From the NCBI RefSeq assembly GCF_010550245.1, contig NZ_JAAGLU010000057.1, positions 1 through 38,479 of the forward strand: 38,479 nucleotides of DNA, read 5' to 3'. A program made the translations under genes and the position numbers. The notes below the pieces were generated by a model. It was not told the origin of the DNA. It saw only the letters and a list, made by a program, of their open reading frames with translations, and searched no databases. Source of the stretch: Streptomyces sp. SID12501 (GTDB lineage: Bacteria > Actinomycetota > Actinomycetes > Streptomycetales > Streptomycetaceae). Shown here piece by piece: positions 1-6,974 of this stretch; the stretch's first letter is position 1; each line of letters starts with the position of its first letter.

Positions 1-111
1 GACTCGAAGTACTCCTCGAAGCTCTCCTACCGGATCAACACCCGGGACCGGCAACCGACACGGCGGATCACAGCCAAGGCCATCACGTTGCACACCGCGA
101 TAGTCCAGTAA
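1..111 (+). CDS. 3' end of an unidentified ORF (partial, cut by window edge)
   Basis: Frame 1 is open from the first base to a TAG... rather TAA stop at 109-111, giving a 36-residue basic C-terminal tail containing SYRINTRD and RRITAK. I do not recognise the family. It lies immediately before a truncated transposase, so it may be the end of another mobile-element protein, but nothing in the visible residues proves that. The 5' part lies outside the window. Confidence 0.3.
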   Translation, partial: DSKYSSKLSYRINTRDRQPTRRITAKAITLHTAIVQ

Positions 112-128
112 TCAAGCAACGGCATTGA

Positions 129-842
129 CCGGGAACATCGAAGTGGAACAAAATAGAGCACCGGCTGTTCTCACAGATCAGCATCAACTGGCGTGGTAGG
201 CCCCTGACCAGCCACGAAGTCGTCGTCAGCACCATCGGATCGACCACGACACGCAGCGGGCTGTCCGTCCACGCCGAGCTCGACCCCGGCGCATACCCCA
301 CCGGCATCACCGTCCCCGACACCGTCATGGAACGCCTGCCCCTGACGCCGCACGAGTGGCACGGCACGTGGAACTACACGTTGCGCCCCGAACCGCTCGC
401 TCCCGAACCGCCCCCGCCCAGCCCCGAGTTCGGGCGCTTTCCCACCGGGGACAAGCTCCCCGCCTGGCTGCGGCACCCCAGCCTCACCGGACTCGAGCCC
501 GCCGCCTTTGACGATCTCGCCGTCCGCTACCGAGCCTGGCGTGCCGAGCACCCGCCGATCTTCCTGCCCGGCAAACGCCCCGACGGCGGCCCCGGCGCCG
601 GCGGCAGACGACTCTCCGTCTCCGACCAGCTTGTCGTCTTCCTCCTCAAAAAGCGCTGGTCCATGACGAACGCCGTTCTCGCCGAGGCGACCAGCCTGGC
701 CAAGAGCAGAATCGGCGCGACCCTCCAGGAGGTCGCCCCCGTGCTCACCGCACTCGGGCACAAGATCCCGGCCGGCGCCCTCACCATGACCACGGCACAA
801 CAACTCGCCGCGATCGCCGGGCACGACCCCACACCCCCGTAA
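129..842 (+). pseudogene. ISAzo13-family transposase, C-terminal remnant
   Basis: Frame 3 is open from 129 to the stop at 840-842. It begins directly with the conserved block PGTSKWNKIEHRLF, then NWRGRPLTSHEVVV and HEWHGTWNYTL, which is the C-terminal part of the DDE domain of ISAzo13-type (Rhodopirellula-type) transposases. In intact proteins this block sits deep in the protein after FP-P; here an in-frame stop (126-128) precedes it, so the N-terminal and central catalytic region is missing. About 150 further residues follow (LTGLEPAAFDDLA, LSVSDQLVVFLLKKRW), resembling the extra helix-turn-helix-like C-terminal region of some actinobacterial copies. No terminal inverted repeats were identified. 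The nearest internal ATG (327) is not a real start. Confidence 0.75.
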
Positions 843-867
843 TCCCCACCAAGATCGACGAGTTATT

Positions 868-1692
868 GATCGGCAGGCCCCTGGGGCCACGGGCACGATG
901 TTCGCCGCCCTCCACGGCGACTTGGTCCCGCACGCCTGGCGCGATCCCGGGTCGGAGCACGACGCCTACCAGTTGTTCCACCAACGGTCGCTCGCCATGA
1001 GCTGGCTCGACGGCACCGGGACTGACGACACGGGGACCGGCGCACCCGGCCTGTGGGCCATGAACGACGCCGGGTGGGACCACCCTCTCGCCGCCCCCGG
1101 CACGGAACTGGTCTCGTGGTTCCAGGTCGAGGCCGGTGCGATGCCCGGCGACCGGCCGCTGCCCGTGCGGCCGTTCCTGCGCTGCGCCGAGGACACCACG
1201 GCGCGCGTCGGCACGCTGCGCCTCTCCGCCGTACAGATCCTCATGCCGGTCGACGGGCTCGACGCCTCGTCGCGCCCGCCGTACGCGATCGTGCCGTCCA
1301 TGCACACGGCCGACTGGTTCGCCGAGCGTGATCCGCGAGCGCGGACGCCGGTGGAGGTCGGCGTCAGCAGCGGTCGCGACCCGTCGCTCCCCGCCGCCGC
1401 GAAGCACCTCGCCGACAACCTGGGTCGCCTGGACCAGGACGTGTTCGTGTGCGAGTCCTACGACGTCACCGGCCGGGGCGGGACGGACGCGCCCCCCCCA
1501 CCCCGCCGTTCCACGACAGCTTCTGGAACGGCCCGGCTGTGCAGGGCGTGGTGCTGCGCGGAGAACTCGCCGAGTGGTCGTGCGACGCGATCGGCTGGCT
1601 GGCTGGCCGAGGTCGTCGCCGACTCCGCCGCCCGACTTGGCGTCCGTACGCCGCTCCTGCTCACCGTCAGGCCGGCCCCGTCAACGGGCTGA
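868..1692 (+). pseudogene. Frameshifted hypothetical gene, 5'-truncated
   Basis: Frame 1 encodes a hypothetical protein (internal ATG at 898; the frame is open upstream with no ribosome-binding site, so the 5' end is probably lost near the transposase remnant). The reading frame is broken twice. At the run of eight C (1492-1499) the coherent sequence moves to frame 3 (PPFHDSFWNGPAVQGVV), and at a GGCT triplication (1593-1604) it returns to frame 1 (GWLAEVVADSAARLG). A one-base loss in the C run and one extra GGCT copy would explain both. The second shift restores the original frame, so an uninterrupted but scrambled ORF still reaches 1692. I do not recognise the family. The tail overlaps the convergent gene ending at 1667. 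Confidence 0.55.
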
Positions 1693-1927
1693 CCGGTGAG
1701 GGCTCCCAGACCGCGTAGTCCGCGAACGTACGCCGGTAACGGGTGTGCCGCGTGTCCTGCGTGTGCCTGCGCTGCCACTCCTCCACGTCTGCCGGACCCT
1801 GCCGTACGCCGGACTCCGCCCCGCATTCGCTCTCGTCGCCGGACACGCAGCGCGCCGCGTACTCCGGTTCGGCGGTCTGGTCCTGGACGATCGTGTACGG
1901 CACGTAGCGGAAGATCCGGCGGGTCAC
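1667..1927 (-). CDS. DUF7848-like small protein (86 aa)
   Basis: This small soluble protein starts with GTG at 1927, whose GTGA overlaps the TGA of the upstream gene, so the two are translationally coupled. Conserved-looking blocks are RRIFRYVPYTIVQD, CVSGDESECGAESG and EEWQRRHTQDT-HTRYRR. The C-x9-C spacing and HxxxTxHxxY pattern resemble Streptomyces proteins now labelled DUF7848, which usually sit in XRE/DUF397 accessory clusters; the assignment is from memory. No catalytic function is known to me. A longer in-frame extension upstream (to 2203) is Arg/Pro/Gly-rich noise overlapping the preceding gene in another frame. The 3' end overlaps the convergent pseudogene by 26 nt. Confidence 0.65.
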   Translation of the reverse strand: MTRRIFRYVPYTIVQDQTAEPEYAARCVSGDESECGAESGVRQGPADVEEWQRRHTQDTRHTRYRRTFADYAVWEPSPVSPLTGPA

Positions 1928-2340
1928 GCGCCGTGGTCCCGTAGCTGGTGGGAGCGGAGCAGTACGTTCGCGTCGGTCTCCCGGCTCCAGTCGAACCCGG
2001 CGCGTGCGGTGGCGCGTCGGGCGCCGAGTCCGGCGCACTCCGTACAGCCGGGGACCGGCACCGGCGGGCGGCACACCTCGTGGCTCGGCCCGTTCACCGG
2101 TTCCGCCCGGTTGCGCACGGCCTGGTCGTTCACCGCCCGTACCTTGGCGCTCAGTTGCTCGGCGGGAGTCGCGGGGCGTACGTCCGCCGGGACCGCCTCC
2201 CACTCCCGGCCGCCCCCGAGCGGGCGGAGCAGCAGATACGGGCCGACTTTCGCCCGGTACTCCCCGACCCTCTCCAACTCCACGTCGTACAGGACCGCTC
2301 CGGCCTCAGGGGCCGTACCCGCACAATTCCCTGTCTCCAC
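1924..2340 (-). CDS. Hypothetical protein with Cys cluster, partner of the DUF7848-like gene
   Basis: The start is the GTG at 2340 because a strong AAAGGAG ribosome-binding site lies six bases upstream; the in-frame ATG at 2364 would put that site inside the gene. The product is 138 aa. The N-terminal half (METGNCAG, YDVELERVGEYRAKVGPYLLLRPLGGGREWE) looks like a small beta-rich domain common in Streptomyces accessory loci. The C-terminal half has a C-x9-C-x2-C arrangement (VCRPP...GCTECAG) that could bind a metal. It overlaps the downstream gene by GTGA and diverges from the XRE gene at 2490 over a 149-bp region. I do not recognise a named function. Confidence 0.65.
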   Translation of the reverse strand: METGNCAGTAPEAGAVLYDVELERVGEYRAKVGPYLLLRPLGGGREWEAVPADVRPATPAEQLSAKVRAVNDQAVRNRAEPVNGPSHEVCRPPVPVPGCTECAGLGARRATARAGFDWSRETDANVLLRSHQLRDHGA

Positions 2341-2421
2341 GCGCTTCTCCTTTGGAGTGAGCAACTACCGGTTGTGGAGACAGCGTTGCGCTGCGTTGGG
2401 TAGCTTCACCAGGCAGAACGC

Positions 2422-2472
2422 CATGACCTGACCGAGGTCATGGGAGGTCGCCATGACCGCCTCCCGGTCATG
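2422..2472. promoter_or_regulatory. Two identical inverted repeats, probable operator of the XRE gene
   Basis: CATGACC (2422-2428) pairs with GGTCATG (2436-2442), and a second CATGACC (2452-2458) with GGTCATG (2466-2472). Both have perfect 7-bp arms and 7-bp spacers, and their centres are exactly 30 bp apart, about three helical turns. The second repeat ends two bases before the GGAGGAGG ribosome-binding site (2475-2482) of the XRE gene. This arrangement is expected for cooperative binding of a dimeric repressor on one DNA face and fits autoregulation. The site also lies in the promoter region shared with the divergent minus-strand pair. Confidence 0.7.
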
Positions 2473-2489
2473 ACGGAGGAGGTTTGCGC

Positions 2490-3311
2490 ATGACCGTCGA
2501 GACCGACCTGGCCCCCGACCCCACCAAGTCCCTCCTGGCCTTCTTCGGCACGGAGCTGGCCCGCATCCGCACCAAGATGGGCCTGTCCCAGGAGAAGCTC
2601 GCGAAGCTGGCCCACACAACCCAGTCCATGCTGTCGAAGGTCGAGTCGGCGAACCGGGTCCCGTCTCTGGACCTCGCGCGCGACCTCGACATCGCCTTGA
2701 AGACGGACGGCCACTTCGCGCGGCTGCATCCGCTCGTCATCCGGTATGCGTATCCGTCGTGGTTCCTGCCGTTCGTGGAGCTGGAGCAGGACGCCGTGTC
2801 CATCCGGTCGTTCGAGAACCAGGTCATTCCCGGGCTACTGCAGACCGAGGGGTATGCGCGCTCGATGCTCCTCGCAGTCCGGCCGGACAACCTCGACGAC
2901 CTGGTGGCCGCCCGCATGACGCGGCAGGAGATCTTCGAACGCGCGGATCGCCCTCAGAGCTGGTTCATCCTGGACGAGTTCGCGCTTCTGCGGCACATCG
3001 GCGGTGAAGCCGTGATGCGCGCCCAGTTCGAACACCTACTGGAGGCGGGCCAGCACCCCCGCACGGTAATCCAGTTGATCCCTCGGACGGTTGGCGCGCA
3101 TCCTGGGCTGGCAGGTCCGTTCGCGCTGCTCGGGTTCGACGAGGGCCCGGACGTGCTCCACGTAGACGGCTTCTCCCAGGGCCGCACAGCCCTTGGCCAA
3201 GACGAGGTGACCGAGGGGGTCCGAGCCTATGATCTGCTCAGGGCGGTGGCTTTGTCGCCCGACGCGTCGGCCGAGTTGATCCGCAGGCACCTGAAGGAGC
3301 TGGACACATGA
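2490..3311 (+). CDS. XRE-family regulator with DUF5753 domain (273 aa)
   Basis: The N-terminus (about residues 10-70) is a Cro/C1-type helix-turn-helix (LSQEKLAKLAHTTQSMLSKVE, split here by normal numbering). The rest is the DUF5753 domain with its typical QVIPGLLQTEGYAR, LVAARMTRQ and LRRH blocks, plus a GRTALG stretch near the C-terminus. ATG 2490 is chosen because GGAGGAGG lies seven bases upstream; an in-frame TTG at 2484 would place the start almost on that site. It overlaps the DUF397 gene by ATGA. In streptomycetes such pairs (Scr1-like XRE plus DUF397) act as regulator modules, including the BldB/WhiJ-type systems, often discussed as toxin-antitoxin-like. The two inverted repeats just upstream suggest autoregulation. 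Confidence 0.9.
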   Translation: MTVETDLAPDPTKSLLAFFGTELARIRTKMGLSQEKLAKLAHTTQSMLSKVESANRVPSLDLARDLDIALKTDGHFARLHPLVIRYAYPSWFLPFVELEQDAVSIRSFENQVIPGLLQTEGYARSMLLAVRPDNLDDLVAARMTRQEIFERADRPQSWFILDEFALLRHIGGEAVMRAQFEHLLEAGQHPRTVIQLIPRTVGAHPGLAGPFALLGFDEGPDVLHVDGFSQGRTALGQDEVTEGVRAYDLLRAVALSPDASAELIRRHLKELDT

Positions 3312-3505
3312 TCAGCGCAAGCGAGCTGTCTGTTGTGTGGCGCAAGAGCAGCTACAGCAGCACCAACGGCGGCAACTGCCTCGAAGTCGGGGAGGGGGTC
3401 GCCACTGTCGTCCCCGTCCGCGACTCCAAGGCCCCCCATGGCCCGGCCGTTCTCTTCGCGTCGGCCGCCTGGGCGTCGTTCGTCACCGAGGTCAAGGGGA
3501 AGTAG
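3308..3505 (+). CDS. DUF397 domain protein (65 aa)
   Basis: A single-domain protein: the VWRKSSYS, NGGNCLEV, VPVRDSK and W..FV elements are the DUF397 signature in order. Its ATG overlaps the TGA of the XRE-DUF5753 gene (ATGA), so the two are translationally coupled. Known DUF397 proteins partner with the neighbouring XRE protein and modulate its DNA binding. That role is inferred here from the family and the overlap. The length is normal and no truncation is seen. Confidence 0.92.
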   Translation: MISASELSVVWRKSSYSSTNGGNCLEVGEGVATVVPVRDSKAPHGPAVLFASAAWASFVTEVKGK

Positions 3506-3523
3506 TCGCTGGCGGACCGGCCG

Positions 3524-4129
3524 GTGACCCCGCATTCCCTGGCCTTCTACCTGGACGTCGTCACCACCGGCACCGTGCTCGGCGTGGGCCCCTCGGATTC
3601 CCCCGGGCGCGTCGCCAAGGCCCTGGGGCCGGACTTCGCCGAGGACACCTTCGGTGACCGCAGCATGTGCCTCGGCTACGGCTTCGTCGAGTTCTTCTGG
3701 GACCGCGCTTGCGCCGACGGTCCCTGGTCGGGCCACCACTTCACCCTGCAGGTGCACCGGCTCGCGTACCGGAACCACGGCGACGTCCACGCTGCACTTC
3801 GTGCCCGGTACGGGCGGTTCACTCCCCGGCTTCGGTTCGAAAAGCTGCGGCGCCTACTGGCGCGGCTCGGCGTGCCCCTGCTGGAGATCCCGGAAATCCC
3901 GGACGCCGGTCCGTACTTCCGTACGTTCTGGCAGCCCGACTCCCGTGTGGCCATCACCGTCATAGGCACCTACGGCGAGCACTACACACCGGACAATCTG
4001 CGGGTCGGTGACGTGTACAGCGTCCACGGCCCGTTGGCTGCCAAGGAAGTGGAATGGCGGATGGCACAGGCCGGGCAGCAGGGCCGGGCGGCTTCCGGCG
4101 ACGGCCACTGTCAAGGCCACGACAGCTGA
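3524..4129 (+). CDS. Hypothetical soluble protein in the XRE/DUF397 cluster (201 aa)
   Basis: The GTG start at 3524 lies 18 nt after the DUF397 stop, so it probably belongs to the same transcript; no strong ribosome-binding site is visible, and the true start could differ slightly. The protein is soluble, aromatic-rich and without membrane segments (DRSMCLGYGFVEFFWDR, HHFTLQVHRLAYR, YFRTFWQPDSRVAITVIGTY). The last ~25 residues are low-complexity. I do not recognise a family; the alternating aromatic/hydrophobic pattern resembles small immunity-type proteins, but this is a guess. Its 3' end overlaps the convergent MocR-type gene by 19 nt, leaving no room for a conventional terminator. Confidence 0.65.
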   Translation: MTPHSLAFYLDVVTTGTVLGVGPSDSPGRVAKALGPDFAEDTFGDRSMCLGYGFVEFFWDRACADGPWSGHHFTLQVHRLAYRNHGDVHAALRARYGRFTPRLRFEKLRRLLARLGVPLLEIPEIPDAGPYFRTFWQPDSRVAITVIGTYGEHYTPDNLRVGDVYSVHGPLAAKEVEWRMAQAGQQGRAASGDGHCQGHDS

Positions 4130-5622
4130 GAACCGGCCAGAGCAACCGTCGCGCACAGCTCCTCCAGCGCCCCCGCCCACCCGTGGTCCGCCGGTGTCCC
4201 GTACCCCACCACCAGTGCGTCGGTCCGTTCGGCGGTCGACTCGGGGTGGCGGTAGGCGTCGAGGCCGTGTACCGCGAGCCGTCGCCGTGCGGCCTCCCGT
4301 ACCACCGACTCCTCGGTGCCCGGCGGCAGTTGGAGGACCGCGTGCAGGCCGGCCGCGATGCCCGTCGCGTGGACGCCGGGTGCCCTGGCGGCCAGGGCCG
4401 CGACCAGCGCGTCCCGTCGACGCCGGTAGCGCAGCCGGGCGGCGCGCACCTGACGGTCGTACGCACCCGAGTCGATGAACTCCGCCAGCGTCAACTGGTC
4501 GAGCACACCGCACGACCAGTCGACCCTGCCCTTCGCCGCGATCACCTCGCCGACGAGGGACGGCGGCAGCACCAGCCAGCCCAGCCGCAGGCCCGGCGCC
4601 AGTGACTTGCTCGCCGTACCGACGTACACCACCCGGTCGGGGTCCAGCCCCTGAAGCGCGCCCACCGCCTGACGGTCGTAGCGGAACTCCCCGTCGTAGT
4701 CGTCCTCCAGGATCAGCCCGTCCCCGCGCCTCGCCCACTCCACGACGGCGGCCCGCCGGTCGGGGTGCAGCGCCTTGCCGATCGGGAACTGGTGAGCAGG
4801 AGTCAGCAACACAGCTTGCGCGTGTGCCAGTTCACCTTGGCCACCAGTCAACTCCTCAGTACGGGTGCCCAGTTCGTCGAGGCCGAGCGGTACCGTCCGG
4901 AGTCCCGCCCGCTCCAGCAGCCGCCAGTGCGCGTCCAGCCCGTACGACTCCACGGCGAGTGAGGGGAGCCCCCGCCCCCGCAGTACGGCGCCCAGCAGCA
5001 TCAGCCCGTGCACGAAACCGGAGCTGATGACGATGCGGTCGGGGTGGGTGTGGACGCCACGGGCGCGCGCCAGATATCCGGCCAGTGCGGTGCGGAGTTC
5101 CACGCGTCCGCGTGGGTCGGTGTAGCCCAGGGCCTCGTTCGGGGCGTCGGTCAGGGCGCGGCGGGATGCCTTGAGCCAGGCGGCGCGGGGGAAGAAAGAC
5201 AGGTCGGGGCTGCCCGGGATCAGATCGTGCACCGGCGGGAACGGTGAACGCGGGTGCCGGGTCGGACCGGCTGAGGGGCGGGGCACAGGACGTTCCGCGA
5301 CGCTGGTGCCCGAGCCCTGGCGGGCGGTGAGCCAGCCCTCGGCGACCAGGTCGGCGTACGCGTCGGCGACCGTGTTGCGCGCGATGCCGAGGTCGGCGGC
5401 GAGGGAGCGGGAGGACGGCAGCCGGGTGCCGGGAGCCAGCCGGCCGCCGCGCACGGCTTCCCGGATCGCGTCCGTCAGCCCTCTGCGTACACCGGTGGCG
5501 GTGCCTGTGCCGGTGGCGGTGCCTGTGCCGGTGGCGGTGGCGGTGCCTGTGCCGGTGGCGGTGGCGGTGTCAGCCGGGTCGAGGTGGAGGTCGACTCCCA
5601 AAGTGGCCCATGATCTTGCCAT
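4111..5622 (-). CDS. MocR/PdxR-family regulator (GntR wHTH fused to type I aminotransferase)
   Basis: This 503-aa PLP-binding regulator has a GntR winged helix (about residues 46-115: LPSSRSLAADLG, ARNTVADAYADLVAEGWL, GSGT) joined to a fold-type I aminotransferase-like domain (about 135-490). The PLP-site features are EDDYDGEFRYD (306-316) and the Schiff-base lysine in GTASKS (Lys339). MocR proteins use the enzyme-like domain as an effector sensor, classically for PLP or amino compounds. Residues 20-44, between the N-terminal segment and the helix-turn-helix, are a Thr/Ala/Gly repeat encoded by a microsatellite, longer than I would expect. The gene is divergent from 5670 with a 47-bp gap; one of two direct operator-like repeats lies inside its first codons. 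It probably controls the divergent pair; the effector cannot be read from sequence. Confidence 0.92.
   Translation of the reverse strand: MARSWATLGVDLHLDPADTATATGTGTATATGTGTATGTGTATGVRRGLTDAIREAVRGGRLAPGTRLPSSRSLAADLGIARNTVADAYADLVAEGWLTARQGSGTSVAERPVPRPSAGPTRHPRSPFPPVHDLIPGSPDLSFFPRAAWLKASRRALTDAPNEALGYTDPRGRVELRTALAGYLARARGVHTHPDRIVISSGFVHGLMLLGAVLRGRGLPSLAVESYGLDAHWRLLERAGLRTVPLGLDELGTRTEELTGGQGELAHAQAVLLTPAHQFPIGKALHPDRRAAVVEWARRGDGLILEDDYDGEFRYDRQAVGALQGLDPDRVVYVGTASKSLAPGLRLGWLVLPPSLVGEVIAAKGRVDWSCGVLDQLTLAEFIDSGAYDRQVRAARLRYRRRRDALVAALAARAPGVHATGIAAGLHAVLQLPPGTEESVVREAARRRLAVHGLDAYRHPESTAERTDALVVGYGTPADHGWAGALEELCATVALAGSQLSWP
5491..5575. repeat. GGTGGC/GTGCCT minisatellite inside the MocR gene
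   Basis: Three near-perfect 18-bp copies (GTGCCTGTGCCGGTGGCG at 5501, 5519 and 5543) are interspersed with 6-bp GTGGCG units. On the coding strand they encode alternating Thr, Ala and Gly. All units are multiples of three, so copy-number change keeps the frame and alters only the linker before the DNA-binding domain. Confidence 0.85.
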
Positions 5623-5662
5623 GAAAATGGACCATACCCCTGGGCTACTCGACCCCTAATGT
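5600..5662 (+). promoter_or_regulatory. Direct-repeat operator and leaderless promoter between MocR gene and 5670
   Basis: AAAGTGGCCCAT (5600-5611) and AAAATGGACCAT (5624-5635) are direct repeats of AAARTGGMCCAT exactly 24 bp apart. This resembles reported AAGTGG-containing MocR/PdxR sites. A good -10 (TAATGT, 5657-5662) predicts transcription start at about 5669-5670, the GTG of the decarboxylase-like gene, so the transcript would be leaderless. The -35 position (about 5634-5639) is poor and touches the second repeat, which suits activator-dependent transcription. The first repeat lies within the first codons of the divergent regulator, consistent with autoregulation. Confidence 0.6.
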
Positions 5663-5669
5663 CGATGGC

Positions 5670-6209
5670 GTGACCACGTATGAAGAGAAGGAAGAGAAGT
5701 CCGCAGCCAGGACCGAAGAGAAAGCACCCCGCCTCGCCTGGGCCGAGCTCGCCCCCGATGTCTTCAAGGCCATGATCCGGCTGGACTCGGCGGCCAGGCA
5801 GGGTCTCGACCCGGTCCTCCTGGAGCTGGTGAAGATCCGGGCCTCGCAGATCAACCACTGCGCCTACTGCCTGGACATGCACACCAAGGACGCGCTCGCG
5901 GCCGGTGAGAGCGTGGAGCGGATCGTCCAGCTCAGCGCGTGGGAGGAGTCGGCGCACTTCTACACGGCGAAGGAGCTGGCGGCGATCGAACTGACCGAGG
6001 CGGTGACCGTCCTGACCGACGGTTTCGTACCGGACGCCGTCTACGAGCGCGCCGCCCGCCACTTCGAGCCCGCCGAGCTGACACACCTGATCGCCGGGAT
6101 CACGGTCATCAACGCCTGGAACCGCTTCGCTGTGACGACCCGGATGGTCCCCGGGTACTACACACCCGGCACGCACGGCACACCCAGCACACGCGACGGC
6201 GCGAAGTGA
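5670..6209 (+). CDS. Carboxymuconolactone decarboxylase/AhpD-like protein (179 aa)
   Basis: The CMD domain spans about residues 25-165. The key motif is HCAYCLDMH, in which Cys-x-x-Cys followed by His matches the AhpD-type redox centre, so a peroxidase/alkylhydroperoxidase-type activity is more likely than true decarboxylation. The GTG at 5670 is taken as the start because a -10 box ends eight bases upstream and no ribosome-binding site is present. The stop overlaps the next gene's GTG (GTGA), so they are coupled. The last 20 residues (GTHGTPSTRDGAK) are a disordered tail. Control by the divergent MocR-type protein is inferred from the repeats. Confidence 0.88.
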   Translation: MTTYEEKEEKSAARTEEKAPRLAWAELAPDVFKAMIRLDSAARQGLDPVLLELVKIRASQINHCAYCLDMHTKDALAAGESVERIVQLSAWEESAHFYTAKELAAIELTEAVTVLTDGFVPDAVYERAARHFEPAELTHLIAGITVINAWNRFAVTTRMVPGYYTPGTHGTPSTRDGAK

Positions 6210-6937
6210 CGGCGGACGCCTTCCGGGCGCTGCACCAACAGCGCCCGCCCCACGACCCGTTGGTCCTGCCCGGCCCCTGGGACGCGGTCAGCGCACGGGA
6301 GTTCACCGCCGCCGGGTTCCCCGCGCTCGCGACAACCAGCGCCGGGGTCGCGGCCTCGCTCGGGTACGCGGACGGGGGCACGCCCGTCGACGAGATGTTC
6401 GCGGCGGTCGCGCGCATCGCCCGGTCCGTGGACGTGCCCGTGTCGGCGGATGTGGAGGACGGATACGGGCTTGCGCCAAGGGAATTGGTGGAGCGGCTGC
6501 TGGCGGCGGGCGCCGTCGGCAGCAACCTTGAGGACTCCCACGCGGGCGTCCTCAAGGACCCGCACGCGCATGCCGACCGGCTCGCCGAGGTGCGGGCGGC
6601 GGCGGGCGACCGGCTGTTCCTCAACACGCGCGTCGACACGTTCGCGTACGGCGACCAGGACCCCGAACGGGCTGCCGAACAGGCCGTCGAGCGGGCCGCG
6701 TTGTACATCGCGGCCCGCGTCGACTGCGTGTACCCCATCGGCGCCCCGCTCGCCGTACTGCCCCTGCTGCGGTCCGACATCGTGGGGCCGCTCAACGTGC
6801 TCGCCACACTCGGCGGCCCCTCACCGGCCGAGCTGGGCGCCCTCGGCGCGACCCGCGTCACCTTCGGAGTCGGCCTGCTGCGGCGGACGACCGGGGTGCT
6901 GCGGGAGATCGCGAGCGGGCTCAGGCAAGGGACGTAG
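6206..6937 (+). CDS. Isocitrate lyase/PEP mutase family protein (243 aa)
   Basis: The fold is the PEP mutase/isocitrate lyase TIM barrel. Visible signatures are LPGPWDAVSAREF (substrate-phosphate side), ATTSAGVAASLGYADG, VSADVEDGYG (metal-binding acidic motif), SNLEDS and LNTRVDTF. The start is GTG 6206, overlapping the upstream TGA (GTGA). The 243-aa length fits the short PEPM-like branch (carboxyvinyl-carboxyphosphonate mutase, oxaloacetate decarboxylase or methylisocitrate lyase-like). The KKCGH motif of true isocitrate and methylisocitrate lyases is not seen, so those two specific activities are unlikely. The exact reaction is unknown. It forms a two-gene operon with the AhpD-like gene. 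Confidence 0.85.
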   Translation: MTADAFRALHQQRPPHDPLVLPGPWDAVSAREFTAAGFPALATTSAGVAASLGYADGGTPVDEMFAAVARIARSVDVPVSADVEDGYGLAPRELVERLLAAGAVGSNLEDSHAGVLKDPHAHADRLAEVRAAAGDRLFLNTRVDTFAYGDQDPERAAEQAVERAALYIAARVDCVYPIGAPLAVLPLLRSDIVGPLNVLATLGGPSPAELGALGATRVTFGVGLLRRTTGVLREIASGLRQGT

Positions 6938-6974
6938 GCCCGGACCCCGACACCCCCCACACCCCCACACTCCG

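Noticed and set aside
3524..4129. Toxin assignment for the gene after DUF397
   Set aside because: No toxin motif is visible; position beside a regulator pair alone is not evidence.
6206..6937. True isocitrate or methylisocitrate lyase
   Set aside because: The KKCGH catalytic loop is absent and the protein is too short for isocitrate lyase; only the PEPM-like superfamily is supported.
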